Shown here: one piece after another, positions 33,834-45,059 of the stretch | Layout: every line of letters starts with the position of its first letter | Position numbering within the stretch: position 1 is the first letter of the stretch | NCBI GenBank assembly: GCA_002633025.1 | Contig: NMRB01000376.1 | Coordinates: forward strand, 71,571 to 135,570 | DNA length: 64,000 nt | DNA from: Notospermus geniculatus | Taxonomy: Eukaryota > Nemertea > Pilidiophora > Heteronemertea > Lineidae | Reading direction: 5' to 3' | Notes under the pieces: generated by a model | Told to the model about the DNA's origin: nothing | The model's database searches: none | What the model saw: only the letters and a program-made list of their open reading frames with translations | Position numbers and translations under genes: made by a program

Positions 33834-35116
33834 GACCTAAATGTGATTTGACATCAGATTACTATTGGAAGCACAGAGACTTTGAATGAGAGAGCCCTCA
33901 CATGAAGCCATCAAACGGTTTGCAAGGTTGATCTGAAAGAACTATTGAACGACTCCAATCATGAACGAGTATTATACTTCACTATGGACAATGGACACTG
34001 TGACAAAAGATATGCCGGAAAAAAGAGAGTCCATTGATCATTATTCTTTGTTACGCAGGATTGGGCAGGGTTGTAAACCTGGGTTTGTCAATTGGGTCTA
34101 TACCACTCCGGTGAGGGTTTTTTATCGACTGTATGTATTGGAGGCATTAAAAAATGTGCAATTGTCCACCCTGAATAAAAAAGACGCGGTCACCCTGAAT
34201 AAAAAAGACGCGGTCAATGGACCGTTCTTCCTGACGATATACGCCCTACCGGCCATATGCACCAACGAGGATTATCTTGAACTCAGGTTGAGCCACAGCT
34301 TTTCAATTGTTCAGGTTTGCTAGGGCATGATGTGACAATGGACAAGTTGTGACTCAACCTGAGTTCAAGATAATCTTCGCTGGTGCGCCTCATATGCACA
34401 TCTTATGTACACTATAATAGCAACAGTGTACATGTACTTCGGTTCAATCCAGTAGAAAAGATTTGAGCAGAGACTGCAATTTAGGGTATCATTATGCTCA
34501 TAGTCGAACAGTCTCTTATGGTTGGATAGCAAGGACGAACTTTTCCTTTCGCTAATGACGGGTAGTTTTCACACAACATCGCGCCTGCAGGACCCCACAA
34601 GCATGACTAGATGGAACCTGAGGATGTATAGGTTTTCAATGATATTAATGTCGATATTGATCTGAAATGGCCACGATAGGGTTCATTTGCAATACAACTG
34701 GAACAAAGTTCCCGAACGCCCGAAGACATAGCCATAACATACGTAGCCACAACTCCTCCAACATTACCAAGTGCTTTTCTCATATGAACCAAATACGGCA
34801 GTGCCTAACAAGTGCGTCTGTGTTAACTCTTTCAGTATTGTTACGATGGAATGGACTAGGGTTACGCAGTGCTTTAGTGGTGCCATCAATATAACCTTAT
34901 CATTCACTTGACATGCTACTTGCCAATATTCCGGTCTCTGGGGGGATGGCAGAGGACTGACAAGGACCTTTACACAGTATAGCCAAGGACATATTGGACA
35001 ATTAGACGAAATTGATGTGTTGTTTGTGAGAAATGATGTGTTCTCCATGAGAAATCTGGTACGTTTCCATGACCAGCAAGTTTATCATCGATTGGGACCT
35101 TTTCTGATTGATGATT
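33834..35116. repeat. 1.27-kb duplication, unit 1 (left of single N)
   Basis: Nearly identical to 35118-36384. Unit 1 alone has a 24-bp internal duplication (CACCCTGAATAAAAAAGACG...; 34167-34190 and 34191-34214). Two overlapping minus-strand frames (34607-34792 and 34764-35048) recur identically in unit 2. They resemble no family I know, and because the DNA itself is almost identical there, their conservation is no evidence for coding. Confidence 0.9.
34261..34384. mobile_element. Foldback (ACCAACGAGGATTATCTTGA arms), unit 1
   Basis: Arms of about 40 bases separated by about 40 bases; the right arm ends CAAGATAATCTTCGCTGGT. The counterpart in unit 2 is at 35518-35641. Confidence 0.7.
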
Positions 35117-35117
35117 N
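35117..35117. other. Single N at duplication joint
   Basis: Sequence left of the N ends at a point equivalent to about 36384, and sequence right of it begins at a point equivalent to about 33850. This is what two overlapping but unmerged contig ends look like. Confidence 0.85.
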
Positions 35118-36384
35118 ATTTGACATCAGATTACTATTGGAAGCACAGAGACTATGAATGAGAGAGCCCTCACATGAAGCCATCAAACGGTTTGCAAGGT
35201 TGATTTGAAAGAACTATTGAACGACTCTAATCATGAACGAGTATTATACTTCACTATGGACAATGGACAATGTGACAAAAGATATGACAGAAAAAAGAGA
35301 GTCCATTGATAATTATTCTTCGTTATGCAGGATCGGGCAGGGTTGTAAACCTGGGTTTGTCAATTAGGACAATTGGGTCTATACCACTCCGGTGAGGGTT
35401 TTTTATCGACTGTATGTATTGGAGGCATTAAAAAATGTGCAATTGTCCACCCTGAATAAAAAAGACGCGGTCAATGGACCGCTCTTCCTGACGATATACG
35501 CCCCACGGGCAATATGGACCAACGAAGATTATCTTGAACTCAAGTTGAGCTACAGCTTTTCACATGTTCAGGTTTGCCTGGGCATGATGTGACAATGGAA
35601 AAGTTGTGGCTCAACCTGAGTTCAAGATAATCTTCGCTGGTAGTGGTGCATACGCCTCATATGCACATCTTATGTACACTATAATAGCAACAGTGTTCAA
35701 TCACGTACTTCGGTTCAATGCAGTAGAAAAGATTTGAGCAGAGACTGCAATGTAGGGTATCATATGCTCATAGTCGAATAGTCTCTAATGGTTGGATAGC
35801 AAGGACGAACTTTTCCTTTCGCTAATGACGGGTAGTTTTCACACAACATCGCGCCTGCAGGACCCCACAAGCATGACTAGATGGAACCTGAGGATGTATA
35901 GGTTTTCAATGATATTAATGTCGATATTGATCTGAAATGGCCACGATAGGGTTCATTTGCAATACAACTGGAACAAAGTTCCCGAACGCCCGAAGACATA
36001 GCCATAACATACGTAGCCACAACTCCTCCAACATTACCAAGTGCTTTTCTCATATGAACCAAATACGGCAGTGCCTAACAAGTGCGTCTGTGTTAACTCT
36101 TTCAGTATTGTTACGATGGAATGGACTAGGGTTACGCAGTGCTTTAGTGGTGCCATCAATATAACCTTATCATTCACTTGACATGCTACTTGCCAATATT
36201 CCGGTCTCTGGGGGGATGGCAGAGGACTGACAAGGACTTTTACACAGTATAGCCAAGGACATATTGGACAATTAGACGAAATTGATGTGTTGTTTGTGAG
36301 AAATGATGTGTTCTCCATGAGAAATCTGGTACGTTTCCATGACCAGCAAGTTAATCATCGATTGGGACCTTTTCTGATTGATGA
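35118..36384. repeat. 1.27-kb duplication, unit 2 (right of single N)
   Basis: Continues into unique sequence after 36384, unlike unit 1, which ends at the N. No gene is supported. Confidence 0.9.
35518..35641. mobile_element. Foldback (ACCAACGARGATTATCTTGA arms), unit 2
   Basis: Equivalent of 34261-34384; the arms pair slightly better here. Confidence 0.7.
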
Positions 36385-36499
36385 TTTTGTCCATGGTGAA
36401 CCAGCACAGAGCCCTAAAGGGAGACTCCACTCAATGTAAACTTGTGAATTTTTATCAATCCATGGAGACTATTGCCATGAGTTGTGATGTCACTAACAA

Positions 36500-36768
36500 G
36501 GAGTTTAAGAAATCAAACGATAAACTTTAACTTTACGACAACGTTATTTTTCACACTGCGAATTCACCGGATTGGGGGTCGTATTTTAGAACGTTCCTTA
36601 ACGTTAAGGTCGACCTTAAGTCTATTGTAAAACCATCGAGAACAATAGATTTAAGGTGGACCTTAATGTTGAGGAGTGTTCTAAAATACGGCCCTATATA
36701 TTGCATTTTCGGTACAAAAAATAACGTTGTCGTAAAGTTAACGTTTACCGTTTGATTTCTTAAACTCC
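36500..36768. mobile_element. Foldback with a second foldback nested inside
   Basis: Outer arms GGAGTTTAAGAAATCAAACG... and the inverse ending CGTTTGATTTCTTAAACTCC, about 50 bases each with one indel region. Between them, at 36576-36694, lies a second inverted repeat (GGGTCGTATTTTAGAAC... and ...GTTCTAAAATACGGCCC) with arms of about 50 bases. Confidence 0.8.
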
Positions 36769-36959
36769 CTAATGTCAAAGGCCGACGACCTTTATTGTAG
36801 TGAATGAGCTAATACTGTGACTGCGTAGGCCTAGTTCGTTGAGCACAAATGCAATGGTCCCCTTCGGATAGTTGCCGTTGATGTTGGCACTAGCAGGAAA
36901 ACTGACTGGGATTCGGCTGAACCTTGGATTACAATCATGCAGACTCTCGTCAACTCGTT

Positions 36960-37750
36960 ACCGAGCACATTTTTAAAAAAATGGTCCATGGACCATGTGC
37001 TCACCTGTAGGTGAATGTACCAGAAGAACAGACGACAATGTTAAATTGAAATGTTCCTGCAGGTAACATGATCATGGTCAAAATTTGGCATACAATTGGC
37101 ATACAAGTTAGAACATTCTACGTTCCATTTGCTATTAATAAAGACAAAAGTTAAACTGTGCGTTGTCTGATATGAACTGCATAGGTTATCTGACCAAGAG
37201 GAATATACAATGTATGTACCAAGTTTTAGGTCAATAGCCCCAGCAGCAATGAAACGTGCGACCAAATGGCAAAATTTTGAACTTCTGACCTCTGTGACCT
37301 TGAAAAGTAGGTCAAATCAGAAACTGCTACATATGTCACATATTCCAACTAGATATACCTATAATAAAATTTGGAGATGATCCAGACATTAGTTCAGGAG
37401 TTATTGCACTTTTTGCTTTTTGTGTCTTCGGTTTTAGCCACCTAGTGGTGAATCCAAGAATCAAATCGGGCCGAAACTTGGTATCGTAAGTTACCTGACC
37501 TAGATTAACATAAGTACCAAGTTTCAGGTCAATAGTCCCAGCAGCAATGAAACGTGCCACCAAAGAGCAAAATTTTGAACTTTGACCTCGGTGACCTTGA
37601 AAAGTAGGTCAAACCAAAACCCGTTATACATGTCATGTAGGCCCTATCCTCATTAGATGCACCTATGATAAAAATTTCGAGATGATTCAGCCATTAATCC
37701 AGGAGTTATTGCACTTATTGCACGTGGCGACATTAGCTCAGAGGTGAGCT
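36960..37750. repeat. Repeat with two ~300-bp tandem units
   Basis: The blocks at about 37170-37400 and 37480-37710 share, in order, GTACCAAGTTT, AGGTCAATAG, CCCAGCAGCAATGAAACGTG, GTGACCTTGAAAAGTAGGTC, GAGATGAT and CAGGAGTTATTGCACTT. The left end has a TGGTCCATGGACCATG palindrome and the right end a TTAGCTCAGAGGTGAGCTAA palindrome. Probably a transposable element remnant. Both minus-strand frames (37041-37265, 37336-37563) are readings of it. Confidence 0.65.
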
Positions 37751-38771
37751 AAAAAATCAGTTATCGGCACGATATGTATGCCAGAATAAAGAACACTATA
37801 TCAGCGATGACGCAAATGGACCATTCGTGTCCCTACATCGAAAAAATATCTTGACCTAACTACGTGGATTGTTCATCAGCCGAAGCGGATATCCGGATCA
37901 GCGCCAAAATGCACCATGAAAATGGATCTCCCGAATCCAACCGGAAGTTGAACATGTGCGCCAGCGCCATAACCGGAAATAACTGACCTGGGAGACGATT
38001 CGAGTGTAGGCTAATGAATCACGGGGTGTTCCAAAAAGGTTACTACTTTCCCACATCCCGCGGTGGAGGTCCATCCAGGAACTCGGAGAGGCTGGATATC
38101 GTTAATGTGAATGTAAAGGTTAATTTTTATCACTTTTGTGATGGTGGTAGTCAGAGATATTAAAATCGATCCTGCTGTCATAGAGCCGCGAGAAAATGTT
38201 TCATACCTTTTTAAGTGTCAGAATCAACGAACAACAACATATTATTCCGCGTTTCAATAAAATTATCTGAAATTGACGTTGGAGCCTAAAAGCTGCGTGT
38301 CCTTATCCACAGTGCAGTGCCGTCTGTCGAGTATCAGTTAAGTACTGAGAGAACACACATTTATTGGTGAATCAATGTTAATAAAACAACGTCAATCATG
38401 CTCTCACAATGCAGCGCATCTCACTCACTGAGAAACCATAAAGGATATTCCATGTAAGAGACTTGAAAGGTATCTTTTTACATGGTTATTACAACTAATT
38501 GCCTAGCTCAATGAAGGAAATATTGTTTTCCTGCGATTCTCTATGCGGGTAACTTTTTGCCTCTACAAATCGGCCTAGAACCCATCAACACAATATCTCA
38601 TGGCCCTTATGATGCACTGTGTTCGCTCTTCGCAAGAAATCCACCGTTGCAATAATATCATCGTGCGTCGACCTCTTATTGTACTGAAGTGCATCGCTGT
38701 AGTTCATTTTTTAGATCACTTGACAGAAACGTTTAACAGAAATGAAAAATGATAGGATATTCTGACTGCTG
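37751..38771. other. No recognisable gene
   Basis: No supported coding, RNA or inverted-repeat feature. Confidence 0.55.
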
Positions 38772-38945
38772 TTAGGCAGGAAAAAAACAGGAAAATATAC
38801 CACCAGAAAAAATCCCCCGGAAAAAATGATCCCTCTCTTTGTAAAGTAGGAAAAACGCCCCCGGATAAAGTCCCCTTTCGCTAAAATGGGAAAAAAATCC
38901 CCCTTTTTGGTGAAAGTGGGGAAAATCCCCTTTGCTACTATACAT
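38772..38945. repeat. Low-complexity A-run and C-run repeat
   Basis: Irregular units of about 30 bases alternating AAAA and CCCC tracts (for example GGGAAAAAAATCCCCCTTTT). The minus-strand frame through it is Phe/Gly-rich low complexity, not a protein. Confidence 0.65.
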
Positions 38946-40152
38946 GTAGGCTATGTATGCACACAAAAGAGAAAAAGCCTGGTCACGAAACGTCATATTT
39001 GCATCTTCGAATCGGGACATTTCTATCATGCCATTGGGCCCGTAATTGGTGCTTCCATGAGATTATTTCAGCCTATCACCGTCCACCTGGTCTTAATACA
39101 GCTATCAGTCCAAGTAATTAGTTGTAATATAGCTTCAGAAGAAAGAGGAATCACGCATGATTGGCGCATATTACCAAGAATATAAATATAGATTAGGTAG
39201 TCGCACAGGCCTGAAGAGAACGACACATCTCTTAATCAAACTAATCTGAAAATTAATCCACCAATCGCTAACCTCGTGATCGTTACTGCGGGAGTGCAAT
39301 CAACTTCCCGCCAGAGGGCATTATGGGAGCCAGCTTCAAAGAAAAATGGCTGATCAGTCTAATGCCAGCTCCGGGGTGTCACATGTTTATGGTTTTTAAT
39401 GTAAATCAAGGTTATTTATGAAAAATCATCCAAAAATGGAAAATACAGACCATACATGTATGTTGTGGACACATATTATATTTTGTGAGTTAACGAGGGG
39501 CTGTCATCAATGTCACTTTATATCTTCAATAAAACGTCTTGATTTTGAGAAGACCAAAATATCAGGAGAAATCTGCAAACATTTGCCATTGATAATGGCG
39601 TGTTGCCCACGGTGCATTCTTCCATACCGCTTCGTGAAAAACTTGAGCAGATTCGATACGCATGAAATGTGTCCCCAGGTGACTAACGACGACCGGTAAT
39701 AGCTCAATAAAGAACAAAGATACAGAAATCACTGTGCATCCCACCTCCAGGCTGAGCCACCACTCTCCGGACACGTCCCGGGGAATCTCCGTAATTGCGA
39801 TGAGATTGCCCCACGGGTATTATTACCCGTTTTTTTCCGGGGAATTGTCTCTAATGAATGCAGGAAGGTCCGAATACTGTTGCAGAGATTTTTAGGCCGA
39901 TTTCTATCTCAGGCGTTTAGCCGCTACCGTACAGTGTTTATAGGAAATTCTGCTTTAAGATAATTGCCTTCTTTAAGTTAGGAAATTGCCTTTTTAAAGA
40001 AGAACTCATGCATTTCTTGGACAGGGGTAAAAGACGTTACTGCCACTTTGCCAAATGAAATAGCGCGTCAAATACGAAATCCCCTACGGATCTCTTTCGC
40101 GTCAAGTCCAAAAGCACTAAAGCGAGGCGCACAAGAACGGCAACTCTCAATG
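38946..40152. other. No recognisable gene
   Basis: Several frames of 60-100 codons on both strands overlap one another without recognisable motifs. No tRNA or repeat structure is seen. Confidence 0.5.
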
Positions 40153-40240
40153 CGGTAGGGGTGTTCTTAAAGTTGACTGACCCAACACTGCTCGACTCGT
40201 CATTCAGCCGGGTCAGTCTACTTTAAAAACACCCCTACCG
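40153..40240. mobile_element. Foldback related to the GCTAGGCG family
   Basis: Left CGGTAGGGGTGTTCTTAAAG through GACTGACCC; right GGGTCAGTCTACTTTAAAAA through CACCCCTACCG. Arms about 36 bases, loop about 25. The core resembles that of 29593-29738. Confidence 0.65.
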
Positions 40241-40390
40241 ATGCGGACTACATGTACTACGTGACATGCGCGTGATCGATGCTGACGCGCTGCACGAAAT
40301 ACAATATCAACGGTCAAAGTTATTCCGAGGAACCTTTTCAGCATGATATTTCGTTGCATGCGATTCATAGTTACATTGATCAGTCTCTAC

Positions 40391-40744
40391 TCAGGCCACC
40401 CACTGATTGAAAAGCAGGGGGGATATTCCGATCATAGCGTCTATTCCGGAGGTTATTATCTCGACAAAGGTATTGTTTCTTCCCGCTGAGTTTGACGAGG
40501 GGTCAATCGACAGTACGCCTTGGTACTGTAAGATATAACAGTCCTGTCCTTGCATGCCAACATGTGACACGGGCAAGAAGATGTCAGCGAAGTATTGGCA
40601 GCACACTTCCAAATTCAGGTCTGCGAGACTGGGAATCGTGTCCGTGAGCCCGGACATAAAACTCGCAGCGATAAGGCAGCACGAATAAGTTTTAGAGATG
40701 ATCTCACCGAGATTTCCTTGTGGTGCCACAAGGGGCATTGCGTC
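40391..40744 (-). CDS. Candidate exon or unidentified ORF
   Basis: This is the non-repetitive part of a minus-strand frame (about 118 codons). The upstream ~15 codons of the same frame lie in a transposon end and are excluded, so the true start is unknown. The text looks more protein-like than other frames in this half of the window: a mix of polar and hydrophobic residues with SLADLNLEVCCQYFADIF, several Cys, and a hydrophobic C-terminus ending QWVA then stop. I recognise no domain. It could be a terminal exon or a chance frame; part of it near 40728-40744 overlaps the edge of repeat R1. No neighbour suggests a role. Confidence 0.2.
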   Translation of the reverse strand, partial: DAMPLVAPQGNLGEIISKTYSCCLIAASFMSGLTDTIPSLADLNLEVCCQYFADIFLPVSHVGMQGQDCYILQYQGVLSIDPSSNSAGRNNTFVEIITSGIDAMIGISPLLFNQWVA

Positions 40745-40764
40745 TTGAAGCAACTCTCGGCAAC

Positions 40765-41616
40765 GGTAGGTTCTAAACCTTGGAACCATGAAACCATGAA
40801 ATCACCCAGGAAACTATGGAACCACCCAGAAAACCATGAAAATACCCAGGAAACCATGGAACCGCCCAGGAACCACCAAAAATATCCTTAAACATGAAGT
40901 GACATTAGCTTTTTTCCCATTGCTATGGAGGTAAAATGATTATCATCAAACACAGACGGTGTGTCACACCTTGCATGAGGCATGCATACCATCCCAGTCC
41001 AACACAACATGACTGTGCTGATACTAATGCATAATGCAAACATGCTGGTCTCAGTTACTAGTATTTTATACTACTGATGGTGAACACTAGTGTAAACAAA
41101 TCATAATTAGCCTTCTTAGAAAGATTACCCTTCTCAATGTAAACAACAAGGGGTCACTGAGGTTTCCAGAAACCCAGCACATGTGGTCTCAGGCACTGAG
41201 ATCATGCCGAGCTTCAGTCGCAGAGCTGACTTCAGAGTTGGCAAGGAGTCCGAACACCAGGGTGCCTTGCATGATTAAGAATAAGATTGAATCTCCAGCC
41301 AGAGTCAAGAGCATCAAGAGTGCAATATCATGATGACTGTCATCATAAAGACATTGATGTCTTTATGCTGTCATTTATTTAGGCCTAAACCACTTGACCT
41401 GCGCGGCTGTCCATCACTTCGTTTTGTCATTTCGTCATTTTGCTGTTTTGACAAAGCCGGATAAAAGTATAATTTTAGGTGGTTCATAGTTTCCTGGGTG
41501 GTTCATAGTTTCCTGGGTGGTTCATAGTTTCCTGGGTGGTTCCATAGTTTCCTGGGTGGTTTCATGGTTTCCTGGGTGGTTCCATGGTTTCATCGTTCCA
41601 AGGTTAAGAACCTACC
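40765..41616. mobile_element. 852-bp element with minisatellite TIRs and 9-bp target duplication
   Basis: The ends GGTAGGTTCTAAACCTTGGA and the inverse TCCAAGGTTAAGAACCTACC run inward into tandem blocks of about 17 bases. These are ACCCAGGAAACCATGGA on the left (to about 40870) and the complementary TGGTTTCCTGGGTGGTTCC on the right (from about 41480). CTCGGCAAC flanks both sides (40756-40764, 41617-41625), and the R1 copy at 19109-19130 is the nearly matching empty site. The unique core has no transposase. A 9-bp duplication fits Mutator-like (or Merlin-like) elements. Trp- and Pro-rich frames here are translated minisatellite. Confidence 0.85.
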
Positions 41617-41799
41617 CTCGGCAACTACATGTACATGTAGCTTTCCGGCGATGGATACAACTCGGAGTGACTGATCAGTTGGGATTGCCGATTTTGTCGA
41701 CCTGCGAGTGCGCTTGCGTCTCCGAGCAACTGTCCGATCCGCTAGTTCCCGCGAGATGATTCGAGTTGCCCGTGTTCTACTTTTCGGCGACTAGTTGTT

Positions 41800-41959
41800 C
41801 ACTCTAAAAACTAAAGAGTTAAAGTAACTCCTAAAGAGTTAAAGTAACACCTAAAGAGCCTGTACAGTGAGTGCTCTTTAAAGAGCACTCACTGTACAGG
41901 CTCTTTAGGTGTTACTTTAACTCTTTAGGAGTTACTTTAACTCTTTAGTTTTTAGAGTG
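41800..41959. mobile_element. 160-bp perfect spacerless palindrome
   Basis: Two exactly complementary arms of 80 bases meet at 41879/41880 (centre CTCTTTAAAGAG), beginning CACTCTAAAAACTAAAGAG. Each arm contains the repeated block CTAAAGAGTTAAAGTAAC. TT lies on both sides. The R1 copy at about 18950-18960 shows the site without it (complement CTAGTTGTTGGAATGG). So it is an inserted, non-coding unit. Confidence 0.9.
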
Positions 41960-42102
41960 TTGGAATGGACCGAGGGCATGGAAGACGCGCTGTCGACATG
42001 AGCGTGCTGTTCGAAGTAACTGCCAGTTGCTCCGATCGAGTTCCTCTCAATCGCTGAAATCTCGACCAGCGCGTGGTGGTTTTTTTATCTGCGACGGATC
42101 CG

Positions 42103-43501
42103 CCGGGTTAGAGACCTGCAAACCCCTAGTTGTTGACAGTTCACGTCGTTGAAGGGACGACGATGACACCATCGGAGAATGTATGTGGTCACAATAAAAA
42201 TATAGTTAGGACCGGTGGATTAGGTTGCTCTCCCTCCCGACGCTGCGCCATGAATTTCTCTTTACCATTACATCCGTGGGGATGCGGCCCACGTCCACAG
42301 CTGCCTAACTTGATGAAATTGATATCCGCCACCGTGAAATGGACACAGATGGTGAATTTCTCGTCAAACCGCGCTTGATACGATACCGTTTCTGACTGTT
42401 CCGGACCCTCCAGGGCACTCCTCGTACCCCCGAGGGTACCTCGCCTCTTTTGGCAATTAATTACAGGATACGTACTTTCCGAACTGAATTATGTTAATCC
42501 TCGAGATGAACACAAACCAGCGAAAGGATCATGGTACTTCCAAAGAGAACATTAAACTTCTAAAGAGAACACAGTAAAGGCCCATTTCAAAGACACACTG
42601 GTTCAGAGAGATCAATGAGAATAGCAAATTATATTAAAATATCAGAATAAGTTAAAGCAAACAGGTCGTGCCAGTCAAGGTGTCTGAATAGAGAATCAAA
42701 CACCGCCATCTTGAATCAATTAGAAAGTCACATCGGGGATTTTTTGCCTACCAAGGGCATATTTGCACAGCTGCTGTGGTTTTGCTGCCTTCGAACAGCA
42801 TTTAGAACATGATCAACTGCAAATTTAGGCTTTACCTCCTCGGGATAATTCGATAAAATACAAAATTTGTAATTTTGAAATTGTGAATTTCGTGGGCCAC
42901 TAAATTATTCTTAGTGTCATTTTTGACTACCGCGACTAATTCCCTTTAAAACAATGTCAGAGAATAGAACGTTTCGTCATTCCGTTTGCATCGCCACCTT
43001 ACGATATTAGTTCAACGGGTTTCAAAAATCCTTCCCGCAAGGGAAATTCCCGGCACAGGATCAACTGCCGCGTTCGTTGTTCATTCATGTGTGCAACGTG
43101 ATTTTTTCGGGATTCATCCAATCATTCCCCCTGGCATGGCCCATAGCAACATGTCATTAGAGTAGCAACTTGAGCGACCGGGAACGATAGAAAACATCAG
43201 GAAGAGATGACTGTACACAGCCGTAATGAGGCATTTTATCGTTGATTGATATTTCTTTGGTGTGTGTGCATTGCTGCGCATTATATTATGTTGCGCCTCA
43301 TCAGTATCAGTTTACTTATTACATCATGTCTTTGCGATAATGAACCTGAGGGACAAGAGGCAAAGAAAATCTGAAAAAGACGAAGACGTCGCTGATAGGG
43401 AATTTGACGATGTATTAATGGGTCTTTCCATGCCATTTGGATCATGGTTACGTTTAATTCACATGAACCTCCTACTTTGCAACGCGAGTCAGATCTATAG
43501 T
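42103..43501. repeat. 1.4-kb duplication, unit 1 (left of single N)
   Basis: Nearly identical to 43503-45059 apart from a MITE in the latter and one ACATGT insertion (44175-44182 against TA at 42622-42623). Two short frames (42130-42378; 43262-43500) recur in both units but show no recognisable domain. Confidence 0.9.
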
Positions 43502-43502
43502 N
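43502..43502. other. Single N at duplication joint
   Basis: Left of the N, unit 1 stops at a point equivalent to 45059. Right of it, unit 2 begins at the point equivalent to 42103. Same pattern as at 35117. Confidence 0.85.
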
Positions 43503-45059
43503 CGCCGGGTTAGAGACCAGGGGCCGGTTGCACAAAAGCATACTATAGGCGTAGTATCATTCTATCTCCTAGTCGGCTTCTAACTCAGTATACAAACGCA
43601 TACAAAGTTAGAAGCCAACTAGGAGTTAGAATGATACTACGCCTAGTATACTTTTGTGCAACCGGGCCCTGCAAACCCCTAGTTGTTGACAGTTCACGTC
43701 GTTGAAGGGACGACGATGACACCATCGGAGAATGTATGTGGTCACAATAAAAATATAGTTAGGACCGGTGGATTAGGTTGCTCTCCCTCCCGACGCTGCA
43801 CAATGAATTTCTCTTTACCATTACATCCGTGGGGATGCGGCCCACGTCCACAGCTGCCTAACTTGGTGAAATTGATATCCGCCACCGTGAAATGGACACA
43901 GATGGTGAATTTCTCGTCAAACCGCGCTTGATACGATGCCGTTTCTGAATGTTCCGGACCCTCCAGGGCACTCCTCGTACCCCCGAGGGTACCTCGCCTC
44001 TTTTGGCAATTAATTACAGGATACGTAGTTTCCGAACTGAATTATGTTAATCCTCGAGATGAACACAAACCAGCGAAAGGATCATGGTACTTTCAAAGAG
44101 AACATTAAACTTCTAAAGAGAACACAGTAAAGGCCCATTTCAAAGATACACTGGTTCAGAGAGATCAATGAGAATACATGTAGCAAATTATATTAAAATA
44201 TCAGAATAAGTTAAAGCGAACAGGTCGTGCCAGTCAAGGTGTCTGAATAGAGAATCAAACACCGCCATCTTGAATCAATTAGAAAGTCACATCGGGGATT
44301 TTTTGCCTACTAAGGGCATATTTGCACAGCTGCTGCGGTTTTGCTGCCTTCGAACAGCATTTAGAACATGATCAACTGCAAATCTAGGGTCACCTCCTCG
44401 GGATAATCCGCTAAAATACAAAATTTGTAATTTTGAAATTGTGAATTTCGTGGGCCACTAAATTATTCTTAGTGTCATTTTTGACTACCGCGACTAAATT
44501 CCCTTTAAAACAATGTCAGAGAATAGAACGTTTCGTCATTCCGTTTGCATCGCCACCTTACGGTATTAGTTCAACGGGTTTCAAAAATCCTTCCCGCAAG
44601 GGAAATTCCCGGCACAGGATCAACTGCCGCACTCGTTGTTCATTCATGTGTGCCACGTGATTTTTTCGGGATTCATCCAATCATTCCCCCTGGCATGGCC
44701 CATAGCAACATGTCATTAGAGTAGCAACTTGAGCGACCGGGAACGATAGAAAACATTAGGAAGAGATGGCTGTACACAGCCGTAATGAGGCATTTTATCG
44801 TTGATTGATATTTCTTTGGTGTGTGTGCATTGCTGCGCATTATATTATGTTGCGCCTCATCAGTATCAGTTTACTTATTACATCATGTCTTTGCGATAAT
44901 GAACCTGAGGGACAAGAGGCAAAGAAAATCTGAAAAAGACGAAGACGTCGCTGATAGGGAATTTGACGATGTATTAATGGGTCTTTCCATGCCATTTGGA
45001 TCATGGTTACGTTTAATTCACATGAACCTCCTACTTTGCAACGCGAGTCAGATCTATAG
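43503..45059. repeat. 1.4-kb duplication, unit 2 (with MITE)
   Basis: Continues past 45059 into unique sequence. No gene is supported. Confidence 0.9.
43520..43669. mobile_element. 150-bp foldback MITE (GGGCCSGGTTGCACAAAAG ends)
   Basis: Arms of about 65 bases starting GGGGCCGGTTGCACAAAAGC and ending GCTTTTGTGCAACC-like text, GGGCCC. Absent from unit 1 (GAGACCTGCAAACC at about 42115). No obvious target duplication. Confidence 0.85.

Larger units (their letters stand above)
40728..41971. repeat. Dispersed repeat R1, copy with two nested insertions
   Basis: Pieces at 40728-40764, 41626-41799 and 41960-41971 together match the reverse complement of 18945-19140. The first break holds an 852-bp element and the second a 160-bp perfect palindrome. 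A doubled ACATGT insertion sits at 41626-41639. Confidence 0.8.

Noticed and set aside
34607-36318. Two frames (61 and 94 codons) conserved identically in both 1.27-kb units
   Set aside because: The DNA is nearly identical there, so protein identity carries no information. The frames overlap each other and match no known family.
40595-40891. Trp/Asn/Pro-rich frames at 40595-40891, 40615-40857 and 41517-41759
   Set aside because: They are translated minisatellite in the ends of the 852-bp element.
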